Below, in pieces: positions 11,601 to 23,300 of a stretch of 64,000 bases of DNA. The translations under genes and the position numbers were made by a program. The stretch covers positions 3,844,001 to 3,908,000 of the forward strand of contig JAGTWJ010000019.1 of the NCBI GenBank assembly GCA_020064725.1, written 5' to 3'. Numbering within the stretch: position 1 is the first letter of the stretch; each line of letters starts with the position of its first letter. This DNA comes from Drechslerella dactyloides. Its lineage: Eukaryota > Ascomycota > Orbiliomycetes > Orbiliales > Orbiliaceae. The notes under the pieces are model-generated. The model made no database searches. It was not told the origin of the DNA and saw nothing but the letters and a program-made list of their open reading frames with translations.

Positions 11601-11710
11601 GAAAGTCTTGAGATACGGACTCGTAGGTCTGGCGATATCGAGGTGCAGCAGAGAATCAGTCCTCGCAGGGGCTGCTCGGCAGCGGTGGTGCCCTCCCTGT
11701 CGTCGTCCAT
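8676..11710 (-). CDS. rad4: Rad4/Dpb11/TopBP1 homologue with four BRCT domains
   Basis: Checkpoint and replication-initiation scaffold that binds phosphorylated Sld3-, Rad9- and Ddc2-type partners through BRCT domains. Exons in transcript order: 11710-11621, 11542-11266, 11187-9938, 9824-8676, giving 921 residues. The start was chosen because the 30-residue first exon ends in the conserved RGLILCCTSISPDLR block of BRCT1, followed across the intron by AEITKKATEMG and DLTSDATHLIVG. BRCT2 contains HGATYQGDLT, THLIA and VVSLDWFYQSLERG. BRCT3 spans about residues 317-414 and contains FWWLERCL. BRCT4 spans about 419-522 and contains SQDWLLECI. The remaining 400 residues are Ser/Asn-rich with SPAK-type phosphosites. 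Donors GTCCGT (intron 1) and GTTGGC (intron 2) are weak, but phase and homology fix them. Intron 3 (9825-9937) carries a CAAG microsatellite. The length suits filamentous fungal homologues and exceeds the 648 residues of fission yeast Rad4. Confidence 0.9.
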
Positions 11711-14700
11711 GGTGTATCTACAGCTGCTGCTACAGGGATTTCGGCCTATAATATCGTCGGCATGGAACAGCTCAAGATTGCGGGGCGACGGTGGTTTCCG
11801 AGCAGCGGCGGTTGTCCGGTCTTCTGGCGGTGATAGCTGTCGTCCTCGTCGTCGACGTCGTTCAAAAGCGCAGCTCTACAAATGCCCGGCCGCTGATTCG
11901 CAGCTCAGCTTGCGCTCGGCTCGCGTGTTGCACGTCGTCGAGTAAACAGCATCACGTGGGACACGCGTGTTTGCTTCGCGAGATATGTGTTGTAGATGCG
12001 ACAAACACCAACACGCGTTTGTCTCTTTGTGCAACGCGGTCGACACTTTCGTCATCTTCCTGACGGCTCGGTCGCTTGGGGATAAACGGAGGCAGAGGTG
12101 GGACCATGACTGCCCGGATGATGCATTCCGCTCACAGATCGCGTCCTCATGACCATATCCCACTCCTCGCCTCGCTGGACCCCCGTCGCGCAAGCCTGCT
12201 AGCCTATCATCATCCGCTTGGCACGTAACTGCGCATTTCGCTATCTAACCATATCGACACCGATATCGACGCTCCAGTTCCGACGCCGACGGTTCTCGTA
12301 CGCAGCATTCTTGGATTACCATGCCATGAAGCACAAGATTTCCAGGTCATGTCACCAGAGCACCGCCCTGGACATCATGCCGGCATTCTGAGGTCACGCC
12401 GGCCGCCGACTCGTATCGGGCTTCAAATTGGCCAATGCACATCTCTCTTGGTGCATGCTGCCTGCTTACCTGCCTGCTGGTACATTACTGAACGACGCAG
12501 CTAGCTCGCTGGTGTGTTTCATTATAACTAGTGCAGAAGATCCGGGGCTTGGAAAAGGCGCGAGGATCGCAATCAAGCCCCAAGCTAGCAATCAAGGACA
12601 GGGAGCCTTAGCTCCCTTGCCTGTTGTTCTCGCCAACTCTCCAGCATGTGCTTGGTAATACATCTAAAGCTGGATGAGAAATACTAGCGGTACGAGGGCT
12701 TTCCAAAGATGTGGGACGAAATTTTTTGGCTTTCGTCGTTGTTTTTTGACATTCTCAAGCGGCTGGCAGGTGTTTACAAGCGGCAGGTCTGCACTTGCAC
12801 ATGACCGAAACCAGACTCGAGTCGAGATGTATCCCCGGCCATGGGACCAGCGGCTGGATGTCTTGTCTCTCGCTTGATTCGATTCGATTGATTTGATGTG
12901 GTCACGTCGAAACGTTAACAGGCACTCTACTGGATGTGGACGCAGCGTGTGTAAGAACGAACGGCAGCTCCGGGTCGGAGAGTGAGTGGTCTCGCATGTC
13001 TCGTCTGCGGGCGGGCACAAGATTGCTTAATTATCGTTGTTGTGTTACGGTGTGCCTAATAACCCTACCTTAACTCCCACGAAACAGCGTGGGAAATCTG
13101 CCTATAGGCTTCACAGATAGATTGCTTTGTGCAATTATATTAATATCGCACGGCTCGCGGAGTGCCCTTCGAGCCGAGGGCAGACCAGAACGCAAAGCTG
13201 GTACGTAGTCCGTCTGGAGGGATGTATAGAAAAAATTATCATTATATCACAGTCGAAATGCCACAACCCTTGTTCGACGGCCGCGTATATATGCAGCATG
13301 ATGTAACCCCATCTGCCCGCCTCCGCCCCCTCCCACCACGGCGGGCTTGCAGAATCGAAATGCAAAGGTGGGGCAAAAATACATACGTCTGGGAATTATC
13401 GGATATTAAATTTTCAAGTGATGTCGACTCGACTATCGGTCGGCAGGCTGCTGACGCACCCTAAGAGGAGCGGTATCGATCGTGGTGACACGCATCAAAT
13501 CGAAGCACAAAGAATTATAGAATACAGTGCACTTGAACGTGCATTGCAGATATCAACCAAGACCCACATGTTGAAAGAGAGCTGAAGACCACCTGCTTGT
13601 CTCGAGCTCTCGACTGGTCTCTGCAGTGCGCGTGTGCATGTCGGCCAGGGAAAGTCAACAGATGGCGTGCATATTATTCAAGCATCAAAAGTATAGTACA
13701 TGCAAATACAACACGTACATTCGACGGAGAGTGCCGACGGCCGGGGTAGGGGGCCTCGAGGTCCGCCTGGGGTGGCTATACACTTTTTTTTTCCGTGTCG
13801 GCATATCTATCGGTCCCTAAAGGACCCGGCACGTTACGCGTCGTCCGGGCGAAGTTTTACTTTGATTTTCGTGAAGTAGTTTGATCATGTTGCAATGTTG
13901 CTGTTGGTTTACCTGCGGTGGCATGTTGGATACTTCATGATGATGTTGCGTAAACATCATCCTGCAGCAAAGGGTGGCTAGTGACCGAGTCAGTCTAGAG
14001 TTACCTGATTAGTCTTTCGCTGCATACGAGGCGGGGTGTCGAGATTGGGTAGCTTTAGATTGATTGATATCATACTACGTATCGGTCAGTGGCTTCGAGC
14101 GTTTGGGCACCATCTACCGATGGTGTAACAATGCAACCGAAGAGGCCGAGAATTAAGGAATGCTAGGTACAATACTATCACATTACTTAGCATCCGTAAG
14201 CTGCCAACTTGACGTCTGCCAACTAGCTTGACTTGACGTCTACAGACATATCCATCGATTTTCAACGGTTACTTAGTATTAACATATTTTTGCCCCCGTA
14301 GTCGTATTCAGGCGTGGATTTTCATTATGATCAAGCTTTTTTGTCCCCCTCGATTGCCGGAGAATAGCTCGCCGATCCGGCTTATTCTGTCGTTCTCCGG
14401 ATTGCTAATGGCTGCTGCGGCAGGAAAGGGAAAGTCACCTTCCAATCACAGGACCCAAACTTGTGTCGAGCTCGTTATCTCGTGCGTGGAGTTTTTTGTG
14501 CCGGTGATGTCTCTGGCCGGCAAGACCACACGAACGACACGACGAATGATATGTAATGCCACCCGATTCATCATCACAAGCGATGAGATAGGTCTGGGCC
14601 GCCCCGATCCCATTGGCCGCTGTCGACGAGGCTCGACCCTTGTCTTCTGCGGTTTGGAGCGCCGGCGCTGGCGGCCATGGCCCTCAGCCTCGATTGGAAA

Positions 14701-17650
14701 AGGTTTTACCTAAGTCAGTCCTGAATAAGCAGTCGATACGGCGCGGTAGACGAGCCGCTGGAGTAAATGTTTATAGTGCATTCGCCAAAGGTTGATTGTG
14801 GAGCAAGTGTGTAGTTGGTGTAGATACCAAGTAGATTGACCTTGACTCGAGGATATTCCCTCCTTCCCTCTTCCTAGCGAGAGCCGAGGTGCTAACTGCG
14901 CGACGTGATCAATGAACGCCCCATTGCGCTTCGATGGTGGCCTCCCCCTGTATCAGCCCCATTTACATACACGCATCCTCGTTCGATGTCTTAGATTGTG
15001 CATGCCACTGGCGGTGAGTTCGGCTTCCACGTCATAGTCCCATTCACGTTCGACAGGTTGGCTTCGCTACAAACTATACGAGCTCCGACACACCTTGATA
15101 TTCTATAGGTGAAATTCGGGCATCGATCCGCTGCATTCCTATAGGGAACAGATGCAGTAGCGAGCTAGCGAATGGGCAAGTCGAGCAGAAGTGAAGGTAG
15201 AGTAAACACCACAAAAAAATTTGCTCCCGCTCTAGCTTTTTCTTTTTCGGTTTAAAATTCTGCAGCGGTAGCTGTGGCTTAAGGTATGTATCTGTACTGC
15301 TGTGCTGGACGGTACATGGACATTGCTTGTGTTAGACATGGAAGTGCATGGTATCGATAGAGTCTGGCAACCTGGTTCCACGACATCTCGGCTCCGGTGG
15401 GCGGTTTGCGTTTGGAGCAGGTTTCTGTTGCACACTTGGGTAGCCTGTCTTACATGGTACGTGCGGGACTCTCGGGTTGAACTCGTACTCGCCGCTCCGG
15501 CACTTTGGCGGAGCGTCGCGTTATGACATGTATTGCTGGGCGCGCCGGCGTGGAGGGCGGAAGACTATGGAGGTGGAGGTGGTGGTGCCCTGTTTTTTCC
15601 GTAGTTATATTCAATTTCGGCGGGTGCTCACGCCCATGTTGTCATGATGATGGCGGGGATCATATACCCAATACGGTCTTTCGTTCGGATTGCCATTCGA
15701 ACTGGAGAACGACGAAGTGCCGCCCGCCTGGCCCGCTAAAGTGGCCGTGACCAGTCGTCTTGCCGGGACGCATGAATGCCCGCTCCACCCGCACGACCAT
15801 CGCGGGCCAATCGTGGACGGCGCAAATGAAACGGCAGCTGAGCTGCAGCAGCCTGGCCCGCATGAACAGTTCCTCTCTTGTCGAGAATCGTATTGGCTTC
15901 AACCAGAGGTGGGATGGAATACTAACTTACTAAGGATGGGGGAGGCTAGCCGGTGCAGACCGCGGTGCATTGCATGAATGCAAGGGTGCTTTGAGGCCGT
16001 CCATCGCATTTTTTTTTTTGTGCACGAGCGGAAGAGCATTTTCACTCGTTCGTTTCGTTCGCGTCCGGTGTTTTGGGAAAATGTTGTATGTGTGTGTTGG
16101 GAAGTAACCACTGCGGTGCTCTTGCCGAGATGTTATCCGTCGGCGGACAAAGGAAAAAGTTGAACACGCACTTTGAGCGAAAGTGTCACGCCGGATCGTG
16201 CTCGTGTCAGCGACTCTAGTCAAACAGATCCGAAATCTTATTTACGTTCTGATATACTCTGGACGTGCTATTCTTATCGTAGGGATGTAGGAATATAGCC
16301 CCGAGATATAGATTGCATCGTCCTACTGTCTCATGAAACCGCCGTCATCTTTCCGAACCTCTCGTTTCTCCTCCCCAATCCCCCTCCTGCCCCCCTTCCT
16401 TTCAGCGAGGGCCGATTGTTTAATTGTTTCGGCGCCTGGGACAGCCCACCGCGACTGCCTGGCGGCCTTGTCTTGACAGAAATATAAGGTATATTAAGTT
16501 AAGAGTCTTAATATAATACCAAACTGGAGGGCCAACCTCGCTTGTCACGGTCCGACCATTCAGACGGCGACATCATTATCATCAGAGTGTCTCCAGGCAG
16601 GCAGGCCAGGCAAGCAAGCAAGCACGCCGTCAGCGAGAGCGAGCGTCTATTATTTTTACCTGAAGGGAGAGCGACGTCCATCTCATCTCCGGAAGGGCAA
16701 GGAACTTTCAAGCAGGCGAGAGGCCAGGCCGGCTTGGGCATTACCTGCATATTGCCCTAAACCAGCACGGCGCACTAGCACGCAAGCAGGAAACTAAGAG
16801 GCAGCATCATCATTGTCGACTTACTTGCCTGACGTTTTCTGCTCTTCCACGCCAAAATCCCTCCCCCTGCGACAGACTTTTAGTAAACGTCTCTTTCTTT
16901 TTTTCATCGTGGGACCTTTCCCGTTCTTTCCTCTTTGATGTTTTACTTGGTTCTTTTATTTTCAGACCAAGCAGGAGAATAAGTAAAATACCAGCACTAC
17001 TGCTGTTGGCAATAATTCGGTATAGTGCTGCGGGAGCACGGTGCTCTGGACCCTCAGCTGCGAGCCGGCCTAAGTTCCCCGGCCATTTCCATTTTTAACG
17101 CCAGCCCGCTTGATAAACCGCTGGCTTCCCTCTCCTCCGCAAAGCAAGGTTCCACGAAGGAGGTCTCTCTTGAAGTATAGTTATTCCCCCCCTTCTCGAT
17201 TCAATTAATTCTTTTCTCCCTGGCTTTTCTTCATTCCTCTCCCTCTCCATCGATTTCTTCCGTCATCCCGTCCATATCGCATCGATATCGTGCCTCGATA
17301 ATTGCACTTCTGTGATATCACTATATCACATCGCATCGCCCCAGCTGCACCTACTATATACTAGCACAGGCACCTATTTCTGCACCGCCGGCTGGCCGTT
17401 ATAGTTTTGGGGAGCTTGGATCTCTCGCTTACGGCGAGCCTCGCCCTCGCCCTTGCCTTGCCCGGCCTGGCTTCGGACCAAGCGGTCGTGCGTGCTGCCT
17501 GAGTTCGTATTGAACTGCCTTGTTTCGACAGTTCTTCCCGGCTCGTATCAAGCGTACATCGTAGCTGCACCTACACAGAGACACTCGCCCTTCTATATAT
17601 GAGCAGGCTCTTGACGGCGACGGCGTGTTCTTTCGCTCTTGCAGGGGAAA
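11711..17650. other. Long gene-poor region upstream of the BRCT and arrestin genes
   Basis: About 5.9 kb without a supported gene. It separates two divergently transcribed genes, so it contains the BRCT promoter (left end) and the arrestin promoter and leader (right end, CT-rich from about 16850). Open frames at 12664-13020, 14327-14713 and 15660-15902 lack family motifs, signal or membrane features, and neighbouring frames are equally open. GGCAGGCAGG- and AAGCAAGC-type simple repeats occur at about 16597-16626. No tRNA-like B box with a fitting cloverleaf was found. Unannotated non-coding transcripts are possible but cannot be shown from sequence. Confidence 0.5.
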
Positions 17651-17691
17651 ATGGTGAACCCGCATCGGATCAGTGGAGGTCTGCTTGCTGA
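17599..17691 (+). promoter_or_regulatory. Upstream ORF overlapping the arrestin start codon
   Basis: ATG at 17599-17601 opens a 30-codon frame ending at TGA 17689-17691. It begins 52 nt before the main ATG (17651) and runs past it in another frame. If the transcript includes it, scanning ribosomes would terminate inside the coding region and arrestin translation would fall. However, CTTGCAG just before the main ATG could be an intron acceptor, in which case splicing would remove the uORF start. Confidence 0.5.
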
Positions 17692-20332
17692 CAGGACGTC
17701 TGCCCACCCGGTTCCGCTGTCGGCCAGCCAGCGCTCTTCCCGAAGACGCACCTACCACGGCCCTTCACAGCCTCCGCCGCACCTGCCCCATCCAACAAAC
17801 GTCTCCTCGACCGACCTCGACCGCCTCGCCTCCTCAAACACCAACCTCAACAGCTCCTCGCCCGCCACGAGAGCTTCCGGCCGGGCAAACTCCAGTCCGA
17901 CAAATACATCCAGCCTCAAGTTTCCCCGATTCGCAGGCCGTCTAACTGCCAAAAGGCTCTTCCAGCAGTTTGTCTCTTCCGCCGGATTCTCGACCTCCCA
18001 ACCCGTCGACGTCCGAACTTCTCCTCCTCCCCCGCCTGCCACTACTCTTATCGCTCCTGCTGCTCCTCCTGCTCCCGTACCTGCGCCAGCACCCGTCCCG
18101 ACCACCACCAATTCCCCACCTCGCAGGCAACGAGAACGAGAATCCGCTCCTCCTCCTCCTAGTAGAGCAGCACCCAGACCCAATTCCTCTAGGTCCAGCC
18201 GAGCTGCTCCGACGGCTGGTCCTGCCCAGTCCAACGACAGAATGACACCAACGGCCGTGGCAATCGGTGGTGGAAACACAGGAATTCCCTCCCATCAAAT
18301 GGCCATCTACGCACAGCAGCAGCAAAACCAGGCACAGTCGTCTCCGAGAACCAGCTCAGCGTCGCTAAACACTCGACATGGACGGTCTGGAAGCGTTGGT
18401 TCGAACGTGTCGTCATCTTGCATGGAGAAGCCGCTTGCCAGCACAAGCGGTGGCCAGATGACGCTGGATATCCGACTAGCAGAGCCATATCTTTTTCTCC
18501 AGGGGTACGACCCAGCACACCAACAGAGCGTCGGAGGCCCGGCTTTGCTCAGAGGGACGTTGGTGATCAAGATCACCAAGCCAGCGAAAATTAAAACCAT
18601 CACTTTGACATTCAAAGGCCGTGCGAGGACGGATTGGCCGGAAGGTAAGCTGCCAATATCCACGGAATGTGCGGATAGGTTATTTTTACATGCTAACGTT
18701 ATCGCCAGGAATCCCTCCGTCTAAAACAGCATTTTCCGAGGAAAAGGAAATCATGACACATACTTGGCCCTTTTTTAACGCCCAGTTCGCGGTAGCGGAA
18801 GTGACATACGGAGCTGATTCCACTAGACTTCTCCCGCCGGAGCCTGACACTCGGTTGTCACGTCCACTAAGTGGTGCACCCGGCGCCATCGGTTCTTTGG
18901 CCAGGACATCGTCCCCAATTGGAATCTCGGCGGCTTCGTCGACGCTAGCCAGCGACAAGAGATTATCGTTGCAACTAAATCAGAGCAAGACATTCAACAG
19001 GAGTGAATCCCCAGGTCGCTCCGTCGCTTCGAGGGGATACAAACTGTTCCAGCCGGGCGAGTACACTTACAACTTTGAACTCCCGATCGAAAATATCCTG
19101 CCGGAGACAATACAATGCGAGCTTGGAAGCGTCAAGTACGAACTCGAGGCGGTTATCGAGCGGGCAGGCGCATTCCGACCCAACCTGGTAGGCAAGAAAG
19201 ACGTTGTCTTGATTCGGTGCCCCGCGGATACCAGCCTGGAGCAAGTCGAGCCGATCGCCATCAGCAGGAATTGGGAAGACCAACTGCACTACGACATCGT
19301 GATATCTGGCAAATCCTTCCCGATGGGATCCCAAATCCCCATCGCGTTCAAGCTGACGCCGCTGGCTAAAGTCCGATGTCATCGGATCAAGATCTATGTG
19401 ACGGAGAATATCGAGTATTTCTGTCGGAATAAGAAGGTCCACCGGATCGAGCCGACGAGGAAAATCCAGATCTTTGAGAAGAGGGCGGATGGACCCATTT
19501 CGTCCCCGTATCCGGGTTCTTCAGCACGTGTTCTGTCCGGAGGCCGACGCGGAGATCCCGACAACCCGGAGTCATCGCTAAGTCCCGACCAGCGACTTGG
19601 TGACAATTTGCTCGGCGATTTGGAGGGCGATATCATCGGACCTACCGAGATGGAGTTCAATGTTCGTCTTCCTGGCTGTGGCGCGAAGGAGGGCAAGATC
19701 CACTTTGACACGACCTACAAGAACATCCAGGTTCATCATTGGATCAAGGTACGATTCTACCCAATTATATCATGGCTCGAATGTACCCGCTAACTTTTGC
19801 ACAGATCGTGATGAGGCTGAGCAAGCTCGATCCCAACGACCCGAACAAACGCCGTCACTTTGAAATCTCCATTGACTCTCCCTTCCACATCCTCTCCTGC
19901 AAGTGCTCCCACGCCAACATCTCGCTGCCTGCGTACACAGACCGCGATCACTCGCAGCAGCTCACCAACTCGTGCAACTGCCCAAACTCCGGCCAGAACT
20001 CGCCTCTGCCGTTCGGCAACGTGGTGGAAATACCCGCGCTTCCCGACACTGCGCCAAATGATCTGCCTCGACCGATGCATTTGCTGCGCGCACCGTCGTT
20101 CAACCCGCCGGCGTTTGACGACGATATTGCCCCACCGCCATTAGCAACACCGCCTCCGCATTACGATACCGTGGGCGGCGGGCTGGCGGATTATTTCGCT
20201 CGACTGGCCGATCAGACGGCTGAAGACGAAGACACCGAGGACGAAAGCCCTGGCAGTCGACTAGCGGTGGCGCCGTCCACACGCCTTGCCAGGAGCTTGG
20301 ACGAACGGCGGACGTGGGTGTCCGCCACGTAG
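17651..20332 (+). CDS. Arrestin-like HECT-ubiquitin-ligase adaptor (creD/Rod1-Rog3 type)
   Basis: Alpha-arrestins recruit Rsp5/HulA-type HECT ligases to plasma-membrane transporters and promote their endocytosis; CreD of Aspergillus acts in carbon catabolite control. Exons: 17651-18644, 18709-19748, 19805-20332, giving 853 residues. All junction phases agree. About 270 residues of Ser/Pro/Ala/Gln-rich disorder precede the arrestin-N fold, which contains LFLQGYDP, ALLRGTLVIKITKP and TLTFKGRARTDWPEGIPP. The arrestin-C part contains HYDIVISGKSFPMGSQIPI and NIEYFCRNKKVHRIEPTRK. A PPHY motif at residues 795-798 fits the PPxY ligand for WW domains, as expected of this class. Pro-rich and acidic stretches fill the tail. 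The N-terminal extension is long for the family. ATG 17651 is the first in-frame Met; an upstream overlapping uORF is described separately. Confidence 0.9.
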
Positions 20333-23300
20333 ATATAGATACCCGGGTGAAAATTTACTTACATACCTCACGACTAAGTACGGAAATTTAATGGAACGTC
20401 TACAGATACAGAGCCTTAATTTCATTTGTTAGAAGTTACACTCACGTTTTTCGGTGGATTTTGCCTTCCCTCTCTCGTTGGTGTTTTTCTGCGTGCGATT
20501 ATCTTTTTTTCTTATATATCCTTAGCTTTGCTATCTTTGGGAGATTTTTCTTATGTTTCGGGGATTTTTTATCGACCGTTGGGTGTTAGAGATGACTTTG
20601 ATCGGGGATCTTTCTTGAGTTCTCTATATATACTTTGGACCGTCACGTTAGTTTTATCTATCGTTGCAATCGCACTTCGGCGCAAATTTGTGATAGTCAA
20701 TGCATATTTTATTTTATTTTATTCCTTCCGCAAGATGTCACTGCGAGTACACGTACGCTGCACGATTGTATCCTTGCTGCTGTACACTTCTATTCGTTTA
20801 CATGATGCAGTGCGCTGCCTAGTGTTCCAGTGCGACGGGCGACCAGTACCGTGATCGATACTAGCTAGTCCGAGGCGACGGCAAGCTAAATATTGAACAG
20901 CATACTGTATCTCCACATCCTTTCTTTCTTTCTTTCGATCGAAAAGTATACGGATTACCGATTCGTTGCAATTCGAATTCGGTATTTTTATTTATCATTG
21001 CTATTATATCACGCCTCGAAGGGATTTGTGATGATTGAGTTTTGACGGAAAAGCAATGTGTATCGGTAGTTACGTGTATCATACGACAGTTTTTTGCTTT
21101 GAACCGGGTTATCTAGTGTGCGTGTGCGTATATATTTTATGTTTATATCTACGGTGCGCTTAATACAATCTCTGAACATCACGAGGGTGCAGGGACCGCA
21201 ATATAATTTCTAGTGAGGCTAGCTGTATTTACAGATCACGATCTCGCGGCTTGGGACGATCGAGACGATCAAAATTGAAGCGGCGGATCTGCCTATAGTT
21301 CCGCATGCGTACCGGATTCAGACGATAGAACGGAATGCTAAAGCATTTGACATGACGCAGGTACGATGCATTTCACGACGGCCGGCTTCAGGAGCGCACG
21401 GTGTTAATTATGCTATGTTAGCGTGGCTTGAGTCGTGACCGTGATGGACAGTATGAGGTATATTTCAGGTTAGAGCAGCTTAGACTCGTGTGATTCAAAC
21501 TTGGAATCTTACGGGCTAGCGTCGTGGCTAGCTGGGCATACATCATATATCTAGGACTATAAGTGAAGGTTTGTTTATATACAGTCGGGATGTACGCGTG
21601 TATTTTCGCGTCTAGAGACTGGGTTTGAGGCCGATGCGTACGCAAGGACGTAGGTAAATATGGACCGCGGGGTATCCTTTCCGTGAAGTTCGGTGGTATG
21701 GTAGATGGCGAATTGAATCGATAGAGGATGCACCGATTATGCACATGCACGCTGCTCCTTTATTATGGACTAGAATCTATATAAACCATGCTTCGAAACA
21801 GGCAATATCTACTAGTTCTTCGAGACTAGCTATAGCGTAGTCACACTCCGGCTCCACTGTAGATATCTCCAGTAATGTTCAGCTGTTTACCAAAGTTCAT
21901 GTAATCTACCGGAATATTTTCAAGGTCACACTGATGAGAGCTGATACATTTTGAATTATATATTAGACGTGAGTACTTTCATATTCGCAGGCCTCCCGGG
22001 AGTTGTGATCTAAGGATTCCAGAAGGGGCTCTAACTCGTATAGTAGCATACCCCTCGTGGTGTCGTTTGGACCTGTGTAACGCACTTAAAATAGTAGTTG
22101 AGGCAGTGAGCGTCCGCGGCCGCAGCAATCTAGTTTCATGATATCTAGAGCACCATAGCTGAGCTTACGTTGCGGGTGACGTAAAATTTCTATCTTTGAG
22201 ATCGTTCTTAAACCAGGCCAAGCTACCATATACCAGTAGTCTCGAGGCACTGACATATGAACTCTCGGTGATGTGTTGGTGCGTGGTATTCTGACGTAAA
22301 TATGCATGCAAGCCGGTGCCAAAGCTTGAGTCTCGCCCCGCTAGTCAACTTGCGTCTCTTGGTGCTCACAATGGGAGGTCGTGCCGTTCCGTAGCCCCAA
22401 CCGGCTGCGCAAGGTAACACTAGCACTGTCATATGGAGGATAGGTCTCGTTTGGGATGGACTGGCTAGCAGGACCAGAGACGGCGGATCTGGAGAGCTCC
22501 AGAGTCGACGGGGAACGATAGATTAATGCTTGTGGACGCCGTGGCGTTTGTCTGGGAGGGATGTCGCTGCACTTGGCGTGTGGAGGGCTGTCGAAATTGG
22601 CTAATGGATAAAAGGTTGTCTCATAGGGCGGACAATTGTCGTGGGTTATTCGGTGGGCAGCGAGTTTTTCTTGATTTAGTGGTTGGCATAGACGTGCAAG
22701 TGGGTAGTTTGAATTGGCTAATCATGTGAGCTGTCATGAGAAATTTCTTGGTCTGAAGATGCAGTTTATAGCACGTGATAAAATAATTACAAAGAGGAGC
22801 GCACATTGCACACGATATAGCAGAATGCCGGTTGTGCAAATGAGGTACATGGATACTCTCGTAGGAACTGCCGTGGTATCGTCTGGTATAGACTGCTCCT
22901 ATACGGATTCCCGAGCAGCTGGACGTATGCAGGAAGAAAATAAAAATGTCGTTATCAAGATTTACACTATACCCGGGTCCTGTTCGTTGTCGGCGATTCA
23001 AGTCCCATGTTTCCTGCATATGAATATCCTATATATACACAATACAGCCATATAACAGCAAGTTACGCTGTAAGTATAGTGTAGAGTCCTAGCTTGTCGG
23101 AGCAGCAATCAATGGATCATCAACGCGCCGTGGGTTTGGATCGATCCAGCCACATCAACATACACGTGGCATAACACAGGCATCTATGTAAATTTATACC
23201 AACGGGCAGTCCCGTCCGCATTTTAGGATTGCCCGTCGGAGAGTCTTCGGATGTCCGGAGCAACAAACTCTATTCTCTGGCAGGTACTTATTGGAGGATC

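Noticed and set aside
14327..14713. 128-codon plus-strand frame in the long intergenic region
   Set aside because: No family motif, no signal or membrane logic, no intron signals, and comparable frames are open by chance nearby.
20426..20854. 142-codon hydrophobic frame after the arrestin gene
   Set aside because: It begins with TTG and its hydrophobicity follows from T-rich 3' UTR-like DNA.
22993..23006. GATTCAAGTCCC resembling a tRNA T arm
   Set aside because: Flanking bases do not form a 5-bp T stem and no A box lies at the right distance.
23202..23216. GTCCCGTCCGC-like string suggesting a dispersed 5S rRNA gene
   Set aside because: The rest of the conserved 5S sequence is absent on both sides.
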